Source of the DNA: Nocardia sienata NBRC 100364
GTDB taxonomy: Bacteria; Actinomycetota; Actinomycetes; Mycobacteriales; Mycobacteriaceae
Direction of reading: 5' to 3'
Assembly: GCF_001613205.1 (NCBI RefSeq)
Contig: NZ_BDBX01000031.1
Coordinates: 1-64,000, forward strand
Length of the DNA: 64,000 nucleotides
The position numbers were made by a program, and so were the translations under genes. This document shows, one piece after another, positions 24,788-33,647 of this stretch. Position 1 is the stretch's first letter. Each line of letters starts with the position of its first letter. The notes under the pieces were generated by a model. It did not search any database. It saw only the letters and a list, made by a program, of their open reading frames with translations, and was not told the origin of the DNA.

Positions 24788-25249
24788 TCAGGCCGGGACG
24801 ACGAAACTGCCGTACGCCGGGATACTCGCGTGGTTCGTGGTCACCACCACGTCCACTCGGCCGGGGCCGGTGTCCTGGAACAGGGAGTACTGGATGCTGC
24901 CGTAGATGCCGGTCACCACATTGTTGATGTAGGCACCGGTGGCCCCGGTGTCCAGGTTGCGCCAGGTCACCGTGGTCAGTACCTCGCACAGCGGCGCCAG
25001 CGGGTACTCACCCGGCCCGATGCCGGCGACGGGATTGGCCCGGACATTCAGTACCGCGCGGCCCGGCCACTGCGGGCTGGTGTCGGCCCAGGTGCGGATG
25101 CTCGTCCCGCACAGCCCGCCGTAGGTCAGCGTGGGGACGTCGGAAAACGCGATGGTGGCGGCACCGGCCGTGGCCCCGGACGCGGCGACCAGCGCGAAGG
25201 CGGACCCGGCCAGGAGCGCGGTGGCACGTGCGAGCTTCGGCAGCCTCAT
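24788..25249 (-). CDS. Secreted hypothetical protein
   Basis: 153 aa protein with a Sec signal peptide (MRLPKLARATALLAGSAFALVAA, likely cleavage after about residue 30, AGA-AT). The mature ~120 residues are beta-rich with two Cys (GGLCGT and PLCEVLT) that could form a disulfide; the pattern VDVVVTTNHASIPAYGSFVVPA closes the protein. No catalytic motif was seen. It is divergent from cbs and 74 bp upstream of the SGNH hydrolase gene. Such small secreted proteins are common in Nocardia. Confidence 0.75.
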   Translation of the reverse strand: MRLPKLARATALLAGSAFALVAASGATAGAATIAFSDVPTLTYGGLCGTSIRTWADTSPQWPGRAVLNVRANPVAGIGPGEYPLAPLCEVLTTVTWRNLDTGATGAYINNVVTGIYGSIQYSLFQDTGPGRVDVVVTTNHASIPAYGSFVVPA

Positions 25250-25352
25250 AGGTCCCGGATATTAATGGCTCGGCAGTCGCTCCGCCGGATTTACGCGGCG
25301 GGGTGGCGGACCACACGCAGCCTTCCGGCAACGTCTCTGCAACGATGGGGGT

Positions 25353-26744
25353 ATGCGCATTGCGGATCATGTCGTGGACCTCATCGGCAACACCCCGCTG
25401 GTCCGGTTGAACTCGGTGGTGCCCTCGGGCGCCGGCCTGGTGGCCGCCAAGATCGAGTACCTGAACCCGGGCGGCAGTTCCAAGGACCGTATCGCGGTGA
25501 AGATGATCGAGGCCGCGGAGAAGTCCGGGCAGCTGCGTCCCGGCGGGACCATCGTCGAACCGACCTCGGGCAATACCGGTGTCGGCCTGGCGCTGGTGGC
25601 CCAGCAGCGCGGCTACCACTGTGTCTTCGTCTGCCCGGACAAGGTCAGCGAGGACAAGCGCAATGTACTGCGTGCCTACGGCGCCGAAGTGGTCGTCTGC
25701 CCGACCGCGGTGCCGCCGGAGCACCCCGACAGCTACTACAGCGTCTCCGACCGGCTGGTCGATGAGATCGAGGGCGCCTGGAAACCGGATCAGTACTCCA
25801 ATCCCGGCGGTCCGGACAGCCACTACGAGACCACGGGGCCGGAGATCTGGCGCGATACCGAGGGCACGGTGACCCATTTCGTCGCCGGTGTCGGTACCGG
25901 CGGCACCATCACCGGCGTCGGTCGCTACCTCAAGGAGGTATCGGGCGGCAAGGTGAAGATCATCGGCGCCGATCCGGAGGGATCGGTGTACTCCGGTGGC
26001 ACCGGGCGCCCGTATCTGGTCGAGGGGGTCGGCGAGGATTTCTGGCCCTCGGCCTACGACCCGGCGATCCCGGACGAGATCATCGCGGTCTCCGACGCGG
26101 ATTCCTTCGATATGACCCGGCGCCTGGCCCGGGAGGAGGGTCTGCTGGTCGGCGGTTCGTGCGGGATGGCCGTGGTGGCGGCGCTCGAGGTAGCCCGGCG
26201 CGACCCGGATGCCGTCGTAGTGGTGCTGCTCCCGGACGGCGGGCGCGGCTATCTGTCCAAGATCTTCAACGACCGGTGGATGAGCTCCTACGGGTTCCTG
26301 CGCACCCCGCTCGACGGGTCGACCGCGGAAGTGCTGGTCGGCGACGTGCTGCGCGGTAAGTCCGGCGAACTGCCGGATCTGGTGCACACCCACCCCTCGG
26401 AAACCCTGCGCGACGCCATCGAGATCCTGCGGGAGTACGGCGTGTCGCAGATGCCGGTCGTCGGCGCGGAACCGCCGGTGATGGCCGGCGAGGTGGCCGG
26501 CAGCGTCTCCGAACGGGATCTGCTCTCGGCGGTGTTCACCGGTCGGGCGAACCTCACCGATTCGGTGGCGCAGCATATGAGCCCGTCGTTCCCGCTGATC
26601 GGGTCGGGCGAGCCGATCTCCGCGGCCACCAAGGCGCTCTCGGATACCGATGCGCTGATGGTGGTCGAGGACGGCAAACCGGTCGGCGTGATCACCCGCC
26701 ACGATCTGCTGGGCTTCGTCAGCACCGATCGCGTGGCGCATTAG
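25353..26744 (+). CDS. cbs: Cystathionine beta-synthase
   Basis: PLP enzyme that joins serine and homocysteine into cystathionine, the first step of reverse transsulfuration. The 463 aa protein has the fold-type II core with PLP Lys44 in GGSSKDRIAVK, the TSGNTGVGLA loop and GTGGTITGVGRYLKE. A C-terminal pair of CBS domains (about 340-463) ends in VVEDGKPVGVITRHDLLGF. It matches Rv1077 in length and context. In other organisms the CBS domains bind adenosyl ligands; whether these do is unknown. It pairs functionally with metB at 30043. Confidence 0.95.
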   Translation: MRIADHVVDLIGNTPLVRLNSVVPSGAGLVAAKIEYLNPGGSSKDRIAVKMIEAAEKSGQLRPGGTIVEPTSGNTGVGLALVAQQRGYHCVFVCPDKVSEDKRNVLRAYGAEVVVCPTAVPPEHPDSYYSVSDRLVDEIEGAWKPDQYSNPGGPDSHYETTGPEIWRDTEGTVTHFVAGVGTGGTITGVGRYLKEVSGGKVKIIGADPEGSVYSGGTGRPYLVEGVGEDFWPSAYDPAIPDEIIAVSDADSFDMTRRLAREEGLLVGGSCGMAVVAALEVARRDPDAVVVVLLPDGGRGYLSKIFNDRWMSSYGFLRTPLDGSTAEVLVGDVLRGKSGELPDLVHTHPSETLRDAIEILREYGVSQMPVVGAEPPVMAGEVAGSVSERDLLSAVFTGRANLTDSVAQHMSPSFPLIGSGEPISAATKALSDTDALMVVEDGKPVGVITRHDLLGFVSTDRVAH

Positions 26745-26851
26745 CAATTATTCTGCAATCACAGGTTCAACCTGCTCTACCGGGGTATAACGGGGTGTAG
26801 TGCCGTTCGCGGCAAACGCTGCGTCCGATCGGAGAGCGAAGGGAAGGGCTT

Positions 26852-27886
26852 GTGCAAACCTCAAGTTTGGCAATCGATTTCCAGCAGGGTTTCTCTGATG
26901 CGTGGAGTTCGATCGCGACATTCGTACCCAAGCTCATCGGCTTCCTGGTCATCCTGGTCGTCGGCTGGATCATCGCCAAGGTGGCCGAGAAGATCGTCGA
27001 CAAAGTGCTCGAACGGGTGGGTTTCGATCGGCTCGTCGAGCGGGGCGGAATCCAGCGGATGCTGGAGCGGAGTAAGTACGACGCGTCCGATCTCCTCGGG
27101 AGGCTGGCCTTCTACGCGATCCTGCTGATCGCCCTGCAGATGGGTTTCGGGGTCTTCGGACCCAACCCGGTCAGCAACCTGATCAACGGGATCGTCGCCT
27201 GGCTGCCCCGTGCGGCGGTCGCCATCCTGATCGTGGTGGTCGCGGGCGCCATCGCGCACGCGGTGAGCGATCTGGTGCGCAACGCGCTGGGTGGGTTGAG
27301 TTATGGACCGATGATCGGCCGGATCGCGGCGGTGTTCATCTGGGGTATCGGTATCGTCGCCGCCCTGAATCAGATCGGGGTGGCCACCACGGTCACCACA
27401 CCGGTGCTGATCGCGGTGCTCGCCACCCTGGGCGGCATTCTGGTCGTCGGTGTCGGCGGTGGTCTCGTGCGGCCGATGCAGCAGCGCTGGGAGGGTTGGC
27501 TGAGCGGGCTCGAGGAGGAGATGCCGTCCGTGCGCGGTCACGCCGAGGCCTATCAGCGTGGCCGGGAGGACGCCGCGCGGGAGCGGATGGGTGCCCAGCA
27601 GGCGGGCCGCGGTGCCGCGACCGCCGGACGCGACCCGGAACAGTGGGACGAACCGCAGCCCGCGCACGGTGGCGGTTTCCGGCGGGAACCCGATGAGCCC
27701 GGCGGTCACGGGCAGCAGATGTCCGGTGGCGAGTACCGGCAGTTCGGTAACCCCTACCGCGGCGGTCAGGCCCCTTATGGGGGCGGCCAGACTCCTTACG
27801 GGGGCGGTGGCCAACAGCCCTATGGCGGCTACGACGAGGGCGGTCGGTCGCCCTACGGCGGCGGCGAACCGCGCCACCTGCGCTGA
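26852..27886 (+). CDS. Mechanosensitive-channel-like TM-helix protein with PYGGG repeats
   Basis: 344 aa membrane protein with conserved TM-helix repeats of the small mechanosensitive-channel-like family. About five hydrophobic segments lie between residues 25 and 205, with VVGWIIAKVAEKIVDKVLERVG after the first. There is no MscS beta domain, so channel activity is uncertain. The cytoplasmic tail (210-344) is disordered and carries imperfect repeats of PYGGGQ/PYGGGG/PYGGYD near the C-terminus. GTG 26852 has AAGGGAAGGG upstream. A strong terminator follows. Confidence 0.8.
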   Translation: MQTSSLAIDFQQGFSDAWSSIATFVPKLIGFLVILVVGWIIAKVAEKIVDKVLERVGFDRLVERGGIQRMLERSKYDASDLLGRLAFYAILLIALQMGFGVFGPNPVSNLINGIVAWLPRAAVAILIVVVAGAIAHAVSDLVRNALGGLSYGPMIGRIAAVFIWGIGIVAALNQIGVATTVTTPVLIAVLATLGGILVVGVGGGLVRPMQQRWEGWLSGLEEEMPSVRGHAEAYQRGREDAARERMGAQQAGRGAATAGRDPEQWDEPQPAHGGGFRREPDEPGGHGQQMSGGEYRQFGNPYRGGQAPYGGGQTPYGGGGQQPYGGYDEGGRSPYGGGEPRHLR

Positions 27887-27904
27887 GCGTCGTTTCCCGG
27901 TTTT

Positions 27905-27943
27905 CTTCCGCCGTGCACCGGAGCCCCCGGTGCACGGCGGAAG
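27905..27943. terminator. Bidirectional terminator hairpin
   Basis: CTTCCGCCGTGCACCGG pairs perfectly with CCGGTGCACGGCGGAAG (17 bp) around a 5-nt loop, preceded by TTTT. It lies between the convergent channel-like gene and the small gene at 27948. Confidence 0.9.
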
Positions 27944-27947
27944 TCGT

Positions 27948-28286
27948 TCATCGGGCCGAGTGTCCGGCCTGCAGGCAGGCTCCGGCCAGCCGCAGGTGCA
28001 GCCATTCGGCGGTCGCCCAATCGGCGGGTTCGGTGAGAGGCGCGGTCCGGCCCTCCAGCAGTCCGCGCATGTAACCGGCCAGCAGGACGACCGGGGAGAC
28101 CTGCCCGGCCGTATCGATCCCGAGGTCCAGAATGTCGCGGACGGCGGCGGCGTGCTGATCCAGTTGCGCGGACAGCCCCGGCAGCGCGGCGGCCGCCGCG
28201 AAAGCCGGCGCCCCGTGGGTCCGGTGGATACCCTCCAGATAGCGGCGGGCGGAGATCTCGAACACACGGGGACCCAGGGCGAACAT
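27948..28286 (-). CDS. Hypothetical protein, possibly DUF6401-like
   Basis: 112 aa helical protein, MFALGPRVFEISARRYLEGI onward, Ala/Leu-rich without membrane helices or catalytic motifs. It resembles small actinobacterial proteins often listed near natural-product genes (DUF6401), but I cannot confirm this by eye. It lies 81 bp downstream of the DUF4254-like gene on the same strand, so the two may be co-transcribed. Confidence 0.55.
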   Translation of the reverse strand: MFALGPRVFEISARRYLEGIHRTHGAPAFAAAAALPGLSAQLDQHAAAVRDILDLGIDTAGQVSPVVLLAGYMRGLLEGRTAPLTEPADWATAEWLHLRLAGACLQAGHSAR

Positions 28287-28367
28287 AACCCGATGGTAAC
28301 AACGCGCCGCTATTTATCGAACTGTGATATATCGCGCATCTCCGCAGGTGGTAGCCCTGGGCGCGAC

Positions 28368-28739
28368 TCAGGTCCGGCGCCGGACCGGCTCGGCGCCGGC
28401 AACGAGATCGGTCCATGCGTCGGCCAGTAGTGCCAGCCGGTACCACGCCGCGTGCACTCGCTCGTCGGAGACGCGTTCGGCGTGAGGCAGCAGATGGTTG
28501 GCGTGTAAGTGGGCGGCCGCCATGCGGTCGATCGTGGCGCCGAAGGAATCGTCGCGCTGTCGCCGGACCTGCCGTCCGGTCGGCTCGGTACTGATCCATC
28601 GGTCGATCAGCGCGACGAGTTCGGCTCGGCGGCAGTCTATTCCGGCTGTCGCCAGCGGGTCGCCGTGCCGGCGTGAGGCAGTGTATTCGCCGGGAACGGA
28701 ATGTGGATGCGCGCGAAATGGCAAGTGGCTCCGACCCAC
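28368..28739 (-). CDS. DUF4254-like protein, N-terminus uncertain
   Basis: About 123 aa from GTG 28739. The C-terminal two-thirds match the DUF4254 pattern: ALIDRWIS, the central FGATIDRMAAAHLHANHLL with conserved Asp-Arg, and AWYRLALLADAWTDLVAG. Family members have a longer helical N-terminus beginning with a Trp-Glu-Leu-His segment, which is missing here. No good start codon or ribosome binding site is visible, and the frame upstream runs into the acyl-CoA dehydrogenase gene, 8 bp away. It may be truncated at the 5' end or use an unusual start. Function unknown. Confidence 0.5.
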   Translation of the reverse strand: MGRSHLPFRAHPHSVPGEYTASRRHGDPLATAGIDCRRAELVALIDRWISTEPTGRQVRRQRDDSFGATIDRMAAAHLHANHLLPHAERVSDERVHAAWYRLALLADAWTDLVAGAEPVRRRT

Positions 28740-28747
28740 TGGCGGCG

Positions 28748-29923
28748 TCAGCGGAACGCCGACGCGTCGGTGAGCGCCTTGCCGAGCACCAGCTGGTGGA
28801 CCTCCGCGGTGCCCTCGTAGGTGAGGACCGATTCCAGATTGTTCGCGTGCCGCAACACCGGGTAGTCCAGCGTGATGCCGTTGGCGCCCAATATTGTGCG
28901 GCACTCGCGAGCGATCGCGAGCGCCTCGCGGGTGCTGTTCAATTTGCCCGCGCTCACCTGCTCCGGGGTGAGTTCGCCGCGATCCTTCAGCCGGCCCAGG
29001 TGCAGGGCCAGCAGCTGGCCCTTGCCCAATTCCAAAGCCATATCCGCCAATTTCGCCTGGGTGAGTTGATAGGCGGCCAGCGGCTTCTCGAAAACCTCGC
29101 GGGTACGCGAATATTCGATCGTCGCACTCAAACAGTCGCGGGCGGCACCGAGCGCGCCGAAGATTATTCCGAACCGTGCCTCACCCAGACACGACAGCGG
29201 GCCCGACAGACCGGACGCGCCCGGCAACATCGCATCGGCCGGCAGCCGCACCTCGTCGAAATCGAGTTCGGCGGTGACCGAGGCGCGTAGTGAGAGCTTC
29301 CCCTTCATTTCCCGGGCCGTGAACCCGGGCGTACCCGCGGGCACCAGGAAACCGTGCACGATATTCTTTCCGCCGCTCTCGACCTGAGCCCACACCACGG
29401 CGATATCGGCCACCGACCCGTTGGTGATCCACATCTTCGATCCGTTGAGCACCCAGTCGCCGCCCTCGCGGCGGGCCCGCGTGCGCATCCCGCCCGGATT
29501 GGAGCCGAAATCCGGTTCGGTGAGACCGAAACAGCCGATCGTGTGCCCGGCCGCCATATCCGGTAGCCACTGCTGCTTCTGCTCCTCGGAGCCGTACTTG
29601 TGCAGTGCGGTCATCGCCAGCGATCCCTGGACCGATACCAGTGACCGGAGTCCGGAGTCGGCCGCCTCCAACTCCTGGCAGGCCAGGCCGTACGCGGTGG
29701 CCGGCAGGCCGGCGCAGCCGTAACCCTCCAGATGCATCCCGAATACGCCCAGCTTCCCGAGTTCCGGGGCGATATCGCGCACCGGGAATTCCCCGGCCTC
29801 GAACCACTCCGCGATATGCGGCCGGATATGCCGGTCGGTGAAGGCCGCGACGGTATCGCGGATCTCCCGTTCCTCCCCGGACAGCAGTGAATCGGTGGCG
29901 AACAGTTCGGCGACGGTCAGCAT
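28748..29923 (-). CDS. Acyl-CoA dehydrogenase, glutaryl-CoA-dehydrogenase-like
   Basis: FAD-dependent acyl-CoA dehydrogenase of 391 aa. Visible blocks: CFGLTEPDFGSNPGGM (FAD-binding), WVLNGSKMWITNGSVAD, the Arg-rich YSRTREVFEKPLAAYQL and the C-terminal YEGTAEVHQLVLGKALT. The Glu in YEGT is the expected catalytic base of the glutaryl/isovaleryl group. These features and the length fit glutaryl-CoA dehydrogenase (lysine and tryptophan breakdown), but the substrate is not proven by sequence. ATG 29923 is a good start. It is divergent from metB. Confidence 0.88.
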   Translation of the reverse strand: MLTVAELFATDSLLSGEEREIRDTVAAFTDRHIRPHIAEWFEAGEFPVRDIAPELGKLGVFGMHLEGYGCAGLPATAYGLACQELEAADSGLRSLVSVQGSLAMTALHKYGSEEQKQQWLPDMAAGHTIGCFGLTEPDFGSNPGGMRTRARREGGDWVLNGSKMWITNGSVADIAVVWAQVESGGKNIVHGFLVPAGTPGFTAREMKGKLSLRASVTAELDFDEVRLPADAMLPGASGLSGPLSCLGEARFGIIFGALGAARDCLSATIEYSRTREVFEKPLAAYQLTQAKLADMALELGKGQLLALHLGRLKDRGELTPEQVSAGKLNSTREALAIARECRTILGANGITLDYPVLRHANNLESVLTYEGTAEVHQLVLGKALTDASAFR

Positions 29924-30029
29924 GGCCTCAGGGTAATCGCCGGCGGCTGTCGCACGGACGGCTCGGACCAGGGCGCGAGCCTGCTCACAGGAAGGCCGCC
30001 CGGCGTGCGGTCACGGCGCGTCCGACCTC

Positions 30030-30035
30030 TAGGGT
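30030..30035 (+). promoter_or_regulatory. Putative leaderless -10 element of metB
   Basis: TAGGGT is followed by a 7-nt G-rich spacer and ATG 30043. There is no separate Shine-Dalgarno beyond the G run, so initiation on a leaderless mRNA is likely. Confidence 0.5.
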
Positions 30036-30042
30036 GGGGGGT

Positions 30043-31185
30043 ATGAGCGAACTGGGATTCACCACCAGGGCTGTGCACGCCGGTTACGATCCCGATCCCC
30101 GGACCGGCGCGGTGAACGTGCCCATCTATGCCAGTTCCACCTTCGCCCAGGACGGGGTGGGTGGACTGCGGGACGGCTATGAATACGCCCGCACCGGCAA
30201 CCCCACCCGGACGGTACTGGAGGCCAATCTGGCGTCCCTCGAAGTCGGCCGCTACGGCCGGGCGTTCGCCTCGGGGATGGCCGCCACCGACTGTGCGCTG
30301 CGCGCGATGTTGCGGCCCGGTGACCATATCGTCATTCCCGACGACGCCTACGGCGGCACCTTCCGGTTGATCGACAAGGTGTTCACCGAATGGGGGATCG
30401 AGCATTCCCCGGCCGCGGTCACCGATATCGACGCGATGCGCGCCGCCATCCGCCCGAACACGAAACTCATCTGGGTGGAATCGCCCACCAACCCCCTGCT
30501 CAATATCGGCGATATCCCGGCGCTGGCCGATATCGCGCACACCTCCGGCGCCAAATTGGTCGTCGACAACACCTTCGCCACCCCGTACCTGCAGCAGCCG
30601 CTGCTGCTCGGCGCCGATGTCGTGGTGCATTCGACGACGAAGTACCTGGGCGGGCACTCCGATGTCATCGGCGGCGCGCTCGTCACCGACGACGCCCAGC
30701 TCGACTCGGCCTTCGCCTTCCTGCAGAACGGCGCCGGCGCGGTGCCGGGCCCCTTCGATGCCTACCTCACGATGCGCGGCACCAAAACGCTCGCCCTGCG
30801 GATGGACCGGCACTGCGACAATGCCGAAACCCTGGCCGAGTTCCTGTCCCGCAATCCCGCGATCAGCCATGTGATCTATCCAGGGCTGCCCGAACACCCC
30901 GGCCACGCCGTCGCCGACAAGCAGATGCGGCGGTTCGGCGGAATGATTTCGGTGCGCTTGGCCGGTGGTCCCGACGCCGCCCGCGATCTGTGCTCGCGGA
31001 CGAAGGTGTTCACTCTGGCCGAATCTCTGGGTGGAATCGAGTCGCTGATCGAGCATCCGGCGGCCATGACCCATGCCTCTACAGCAGGGTCGCTTTTGGA
31101 AGTACCCGATGATCTGGTAAGGCTGTCAGTGGGAATCGAGGACATCAGCGATCTGCTGGCCGATCTCGAACAAGCCCTGAGCTGA
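30043..31185 (+). CDS. metB: Cystathionine gamma-synthase
   Basis: PLP enzyme of the Cys/Met-metabolism family, joining cysteine with an activated homoserine to form cystathionine, or acting as gamma-lyase in the reverse route. The 380 aa protein has YEYARTGNPTR, the PLP Lys200 in STTKYLGGHSD, and SLGGIESLIEHPAAMTHAS. It corresponds to Rv1079 in length and place. ATG 30043 follows TAGGGT at leaderless spacing; the open frame to 29887 is not supported. Two hairpins separate it from greA. Confidence 0.94.
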   Translation: MSELGFTTRAVHAGYDPDPRTGAVNVPIYASSTFAQDGVGGLRDGYEYARTGNPTRTVLEANLASLEVGRYGRAFASGMAATDCALRAMLRPGDHIVIPDDAYGGTFRLIDKVFTEWGIEHSPAAVTDIDAMRAAIRPNTKLIWVESPTNPLLNIGDIPALADIAHTSGAKLVVDNTFATPYLQQPLLLGADVVVHSTTKYLGGHSDVIGGALVTDDAQLDSAFAFLQNGAGAVPGPFDAYLTMRGTKTLALRMDRHCDNAETLAEFLSRNPAISHVIYPGLPEHPGHAVADKQMRRFGGMISVRLAGGPDAARDLCSRTKVFTLAESLGGIESLIEHPAAMTHASTAGSLLEVPDDLVRLSVGIEDISDLLADLEQALS

Positions 31186-31233
31186 ACCAGCCGGGGCACC
31201 ACCGAGGATTCGGGAGACACACAGGACATGAAC

Positions 31234-31269
31234 GAGCGGCCGTATCCGGGAAAACGGATGCGGCCGCTC
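31234..31269. terminator. Terminator after metB
   Basis: GAGCGGCCGTATCCG pairs with CGGATGCGGCCGCTC (15 bp, one G-U) around GGAAAA. It is the first of two hairpins between convergent metB and greA. Confidence 0.8.
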
Positions 31270-31280
31270 GCGTCGTCATA

Positions 31281-31317
31281 CGGTCCGGTCGCGGCGGGAT
31301 GCGCCGCGACCGGACCG
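31281..31317. terminator. Terminator after greA
   Basis: CGGTCCGGTCGCGGCG pairs perfectly with CGCCGCGACCGGACCG (16 bp) around GGATG, 7 bp past the greA stop. No T run follows on either strand. Confidence 0.8.
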
Positions 31318-31323
31318 GTGGTC

Positions 31324-31827
31324 TCAGCTGTGGTACGGCTCGGCGCTGACCAGCGTCACCTTCATGAGGTTGCCGTTGGGCAGGGTGTATTCGCGGGTCT
31401 CGCCGACCTTCGCGTCGATCAGCGCCCCGCCCAGCGGGGAACTGGGCGAGTAGGTCTCCAGATCGGGATTGCCCAAGCCCTCTTCGCGGGTCGCGATGAG
31501 GAAGGTCTCGGTATCGGACTCGTCACCGTCGTAGTAGACCTTCACCACGGACCCCGGCAGCGCGACACCGGACTTGGTGGGCGCCACACCGACCTTGGCG
31601 TTGTTCAGCAGTTCCTGCAGCTGCCGGATCCGGGCCTCCTGCTGGCCCTGTTCCTCGCGCGCCGCGTGGTAGCCGCCGTTCTCCTTGAGGTCGCCTTCTT
31701 CGCGACGCTCGTTGATCTCGGCGGCGATGACCGGACGATTGGCGATGAGCGCGTCGAGTTCGCTCTTGAGCCTGTCGTGCGACTCCGGGGTCAGCCAGGT
31801 CACTTGGGTCTCAGTCATCTCGATCAC
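31324..31827 (-). CDS. greA: Transcript cleavage factor GreA
   Basis: 167 aa elongation factor that enters the RNA polymerase secondary channel and stimulates cleavage of backtracked RNA. The N-terminal coiled coil (about residues 12-80) has the tip acidic pair in REEGDLKENGGYHAAREEQ. The C-terminal domain contains TYSPSSPLGGALIDAKVGE. It matches Rv1080c. ATG 31827 has GGAG 6 nt upstream. The upstream region contains a possible leader hairpin. Confidence 0.96.
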   Translation of the reverse strand: MIEMTETQVTWLTPESHDRLKSELDALIANRPVIAAEINERREEGDLKENGGYHAAREEQGQQEARIRQLQELLNNAKVGVAPTKSGVALPGSVVKVYYDGDESDTETFLIATREEGLGNPDLETYSPSSPLGGALIDAKVGETREYTLPNGNLMKVTLVSAEPYHS

Positions 31828-32155
31828 TCCCTAGTAGTTGTCCCCGGCAGGCCGGGATTCCTGATCACTGCGGCACGGCCCACCCGCAGGCAGGCATGCT
31901 TCAGCAGACGGCTATCGCGATCTCCCGGGAAGTTCGAAACACCCCGACAGTCCGACTCGGGGACCCTCCCCGGTATCGACCGCGCCGGCCGCCAATGCAG
32001 CAAACACGGCTCCGAGCCCCGGAACCGTGTGTCAGGCCATTTTAGCATGATTCACAAAGATGCAGGTCGGGCGAGTTTTTACCAGCGGGTCAACTAGGTC
32101 CGGTCTGCTTCCGGCACCCAGGCGATACCCACGCGGGCCGAGTCCTAACCGGCAC
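31828..32155 (-). promoter_or_regulatory. greA promoter and leader region
   Basis: 328 bp without a gene. On the minus strand TGCTAAAAT (near 32039-32047) looks like an extended -10. Just downstream the transcript would fold ACACGGTTCCG with CGGAGCCGTGT (32004-32030, one G-U), a possible attenuator. A convincing -35 was not seen. Confidence 0.45.
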
Positions 32156-32659
32156 TCACTCGGTTTTCAAATATCCCGGCACGCGGTCGGTGCAGGTGTA
32201 GATCGCCGCGGAAGCCGGCCGTTCGGAGGCCTTCACGACCGTGGAGACCCGCACCGTCTTCTCGCCCGCCGTGGGCTGGACCAGCACCTCACGCCGGCCC
32301 ACCTCGGTGAGGTCGCGGGACATGGCCCGCACCAGGCACACCACCGGTTTCGACGGATCGGCGCGGGTGAGCCGGATCTGCACCTCGACCGAGGAGTCGT
32401 CGAGCACGGTGTAGCCGAGCTCCTCGGATTCGATATCCTTCGGCCCGAACTTCGCCCAGCCCAGATAGGCGACCCCGATGCCGGCGAGCAGCACCACGGC
32501 CGTGAGGACCACGCCGATCAAGCGGCGGTTCGGCCGCGCGGTGCGCCGGCCGTAGCGGTCGGCGTTGCGGTCCCGCGCGGAAGCGGCGGTATCCGGAGCA
32601 GCCGCCGCGGCAGAGCCGGGGGAGTCCGGGCGCCCGGGTTCCGGCGTGGGCTCGGTCAT
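32156..32659 (-). CDS. DUF4307 membrane protein (Rv1081c-like)
   Basis: 167 aa protein with a Pro/Ala-rich N-terminus (about 1-45), one membrane helix (LIGVVLTAVVLLAGIGVAYLGW, about 49-70) and an extracytoplasmic beta-rich domain (75-167) containing two Cys (VVCLVRAMSRDL and YTCTDRVPG). ATG 32659 is chosen because upstream frame content is unconvincing. Position between greA and mca matches Rv1081c of M. tuberculosis. Divergent from mca, so 32660-32762 carries both promoters. Function unknown. Confidence 0.85.
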   Translation of the reverse strand: MTEPTPEPGRPDSPGSAAAAAPDTAASARDRNADRYGRRTARPNRRLIGVVLTAVVLLAGIGVAYLGWAKFGPKDIESEELGYTVLDDSSVEVQIRLTRADPSKPVVCLVRAMSRDLTEVGRREVLVQPTAGEKTVRVSTVVKASERPASAAIYTCTDRVPGYLKTE

Positions 32660-32762
32660 GATTTCGTGCTCCCGGGGGGTAGGTCGGAACAGAATCGGTC
32701 CAGATGGAACTATAGGTAACGAAGTCCGAACACCCGCGACCGAGAGCGACGGTGAACGAGAA

Positions 32763-33647
32763 GTGAGTGGCCTTCGCCTCATGGCGGTGCACGCCCACCC
32801 CGACGACGAATCCAGCAAAGGTGGTGCGACCACCGCACGCTACGCCGACGAGGGACATGACGTCCTCGTCGTCACCCTGACCGGCGGGGAACGCGGCAGC
32901 ATCCTCAACCCCGCCATGGATACACCCGGGGTGCTGGAGCGGATGGACGAGATCCGGCGCGAGGAGATGGCGGCCGCGGCCGCCGCGCTGGGCGTCCGGC
33001 AGACCTGGCTGGGTTTCATCGACTCGGGACTGCCCGAGGGCGACCCGCTGCCGCCGCTGCCGGAGGGTTCCTTCGCGCTGGTCCCCCTCGAGGAGGCCAC
33101 CGAAGCGCTGGTCCGGGTGGTCCGCGAGTTCAAACCGCATGTCATGACCACCTATGACGAAATGGGTGGCTACCCGCACCCGGACCATATCCGGTGCCAT
33201 GAGGTCTCGGTGGCCGCGTTCGAGGCCGCCGGCGATCCGGAGAAGTTCCCCGACGCGGGCGAGCCGTGGACACCGCTCAAGCTGTACTACGACCACGGCT
33301 TCACGATCCGGCGGATGGAGGTGTTCGCCGAGGAGTACGAGAAGCTGGGCGAACCGTTCCCGCTGCAGGAGTGGCTGGACCGGTCACGCAAATACGCGGT
33401 GGAACGCGGCGACATCATGGCCCGGGTCACCACCCAGGTCGAATGCGGTAAGTACTTCCCGCGCCGCGACGACGCGCTGCGTGCGCACGCCACCCAGGTC
33501 GACCCGAACGGCGCGTTCTTCGCCATTCCGCTGGAGATGCAGCAGCGGCTGTGGCCGACCGAGGAGTTCGAACTGGCGCGGACCCGGGTCAGCACCGATA
33601 TCCCCGAGACCGACCTGTTCGCCGGTATCACCGACGAGTACCGCTGA
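32763..33647 (+). CDS. mca: Mycothiol S-conjugate amidase
   Basis: Zinc amidase of the LmbE/PIG-L family that cuts mycothiol S-conjugates so that toxic electrophiles leave as mercapturic acids. The 294 aa protein has the zinc motif HAHPDDESSKGG near the N-terminus, TLTGGERGSILNP, and the third ligand and catalytic region YDEMGGYPHPDHIRCHE. The length matches Rv1082 (288 aa) rather than the related deacetylase MshB. GTG 32763 gives MSGLRLM; there is no strong ribosome binding site. The stop overlaps the next ATG as TGATG. Confidence 0.95.
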   Translation: MSGLRLMAVHAHPDDESSKGGATTARYADEGHDVLVVTLTGGERGSILNPAMDTPGVLERMDEIRREEMAAAAAALGVRQTWLGFIDSGLPEGDPLPPLPEGSFALVPLEEATEALVRVVREFKPHVMTTYDEMGGYPHPDHIRCHEVSVAAFEAAGDPEKFPDAGEPWTPLKLYYDHGFTIRRMEVFAEEYEKLGEPFPLQEWLDRSRKYAVERGDIMARVTTQVECGKYFPRRDDALRAHATQVDPNGAFFAIPLEMQQRLWPTEEFELARTRVSTDIPETDLFAGITDEYR

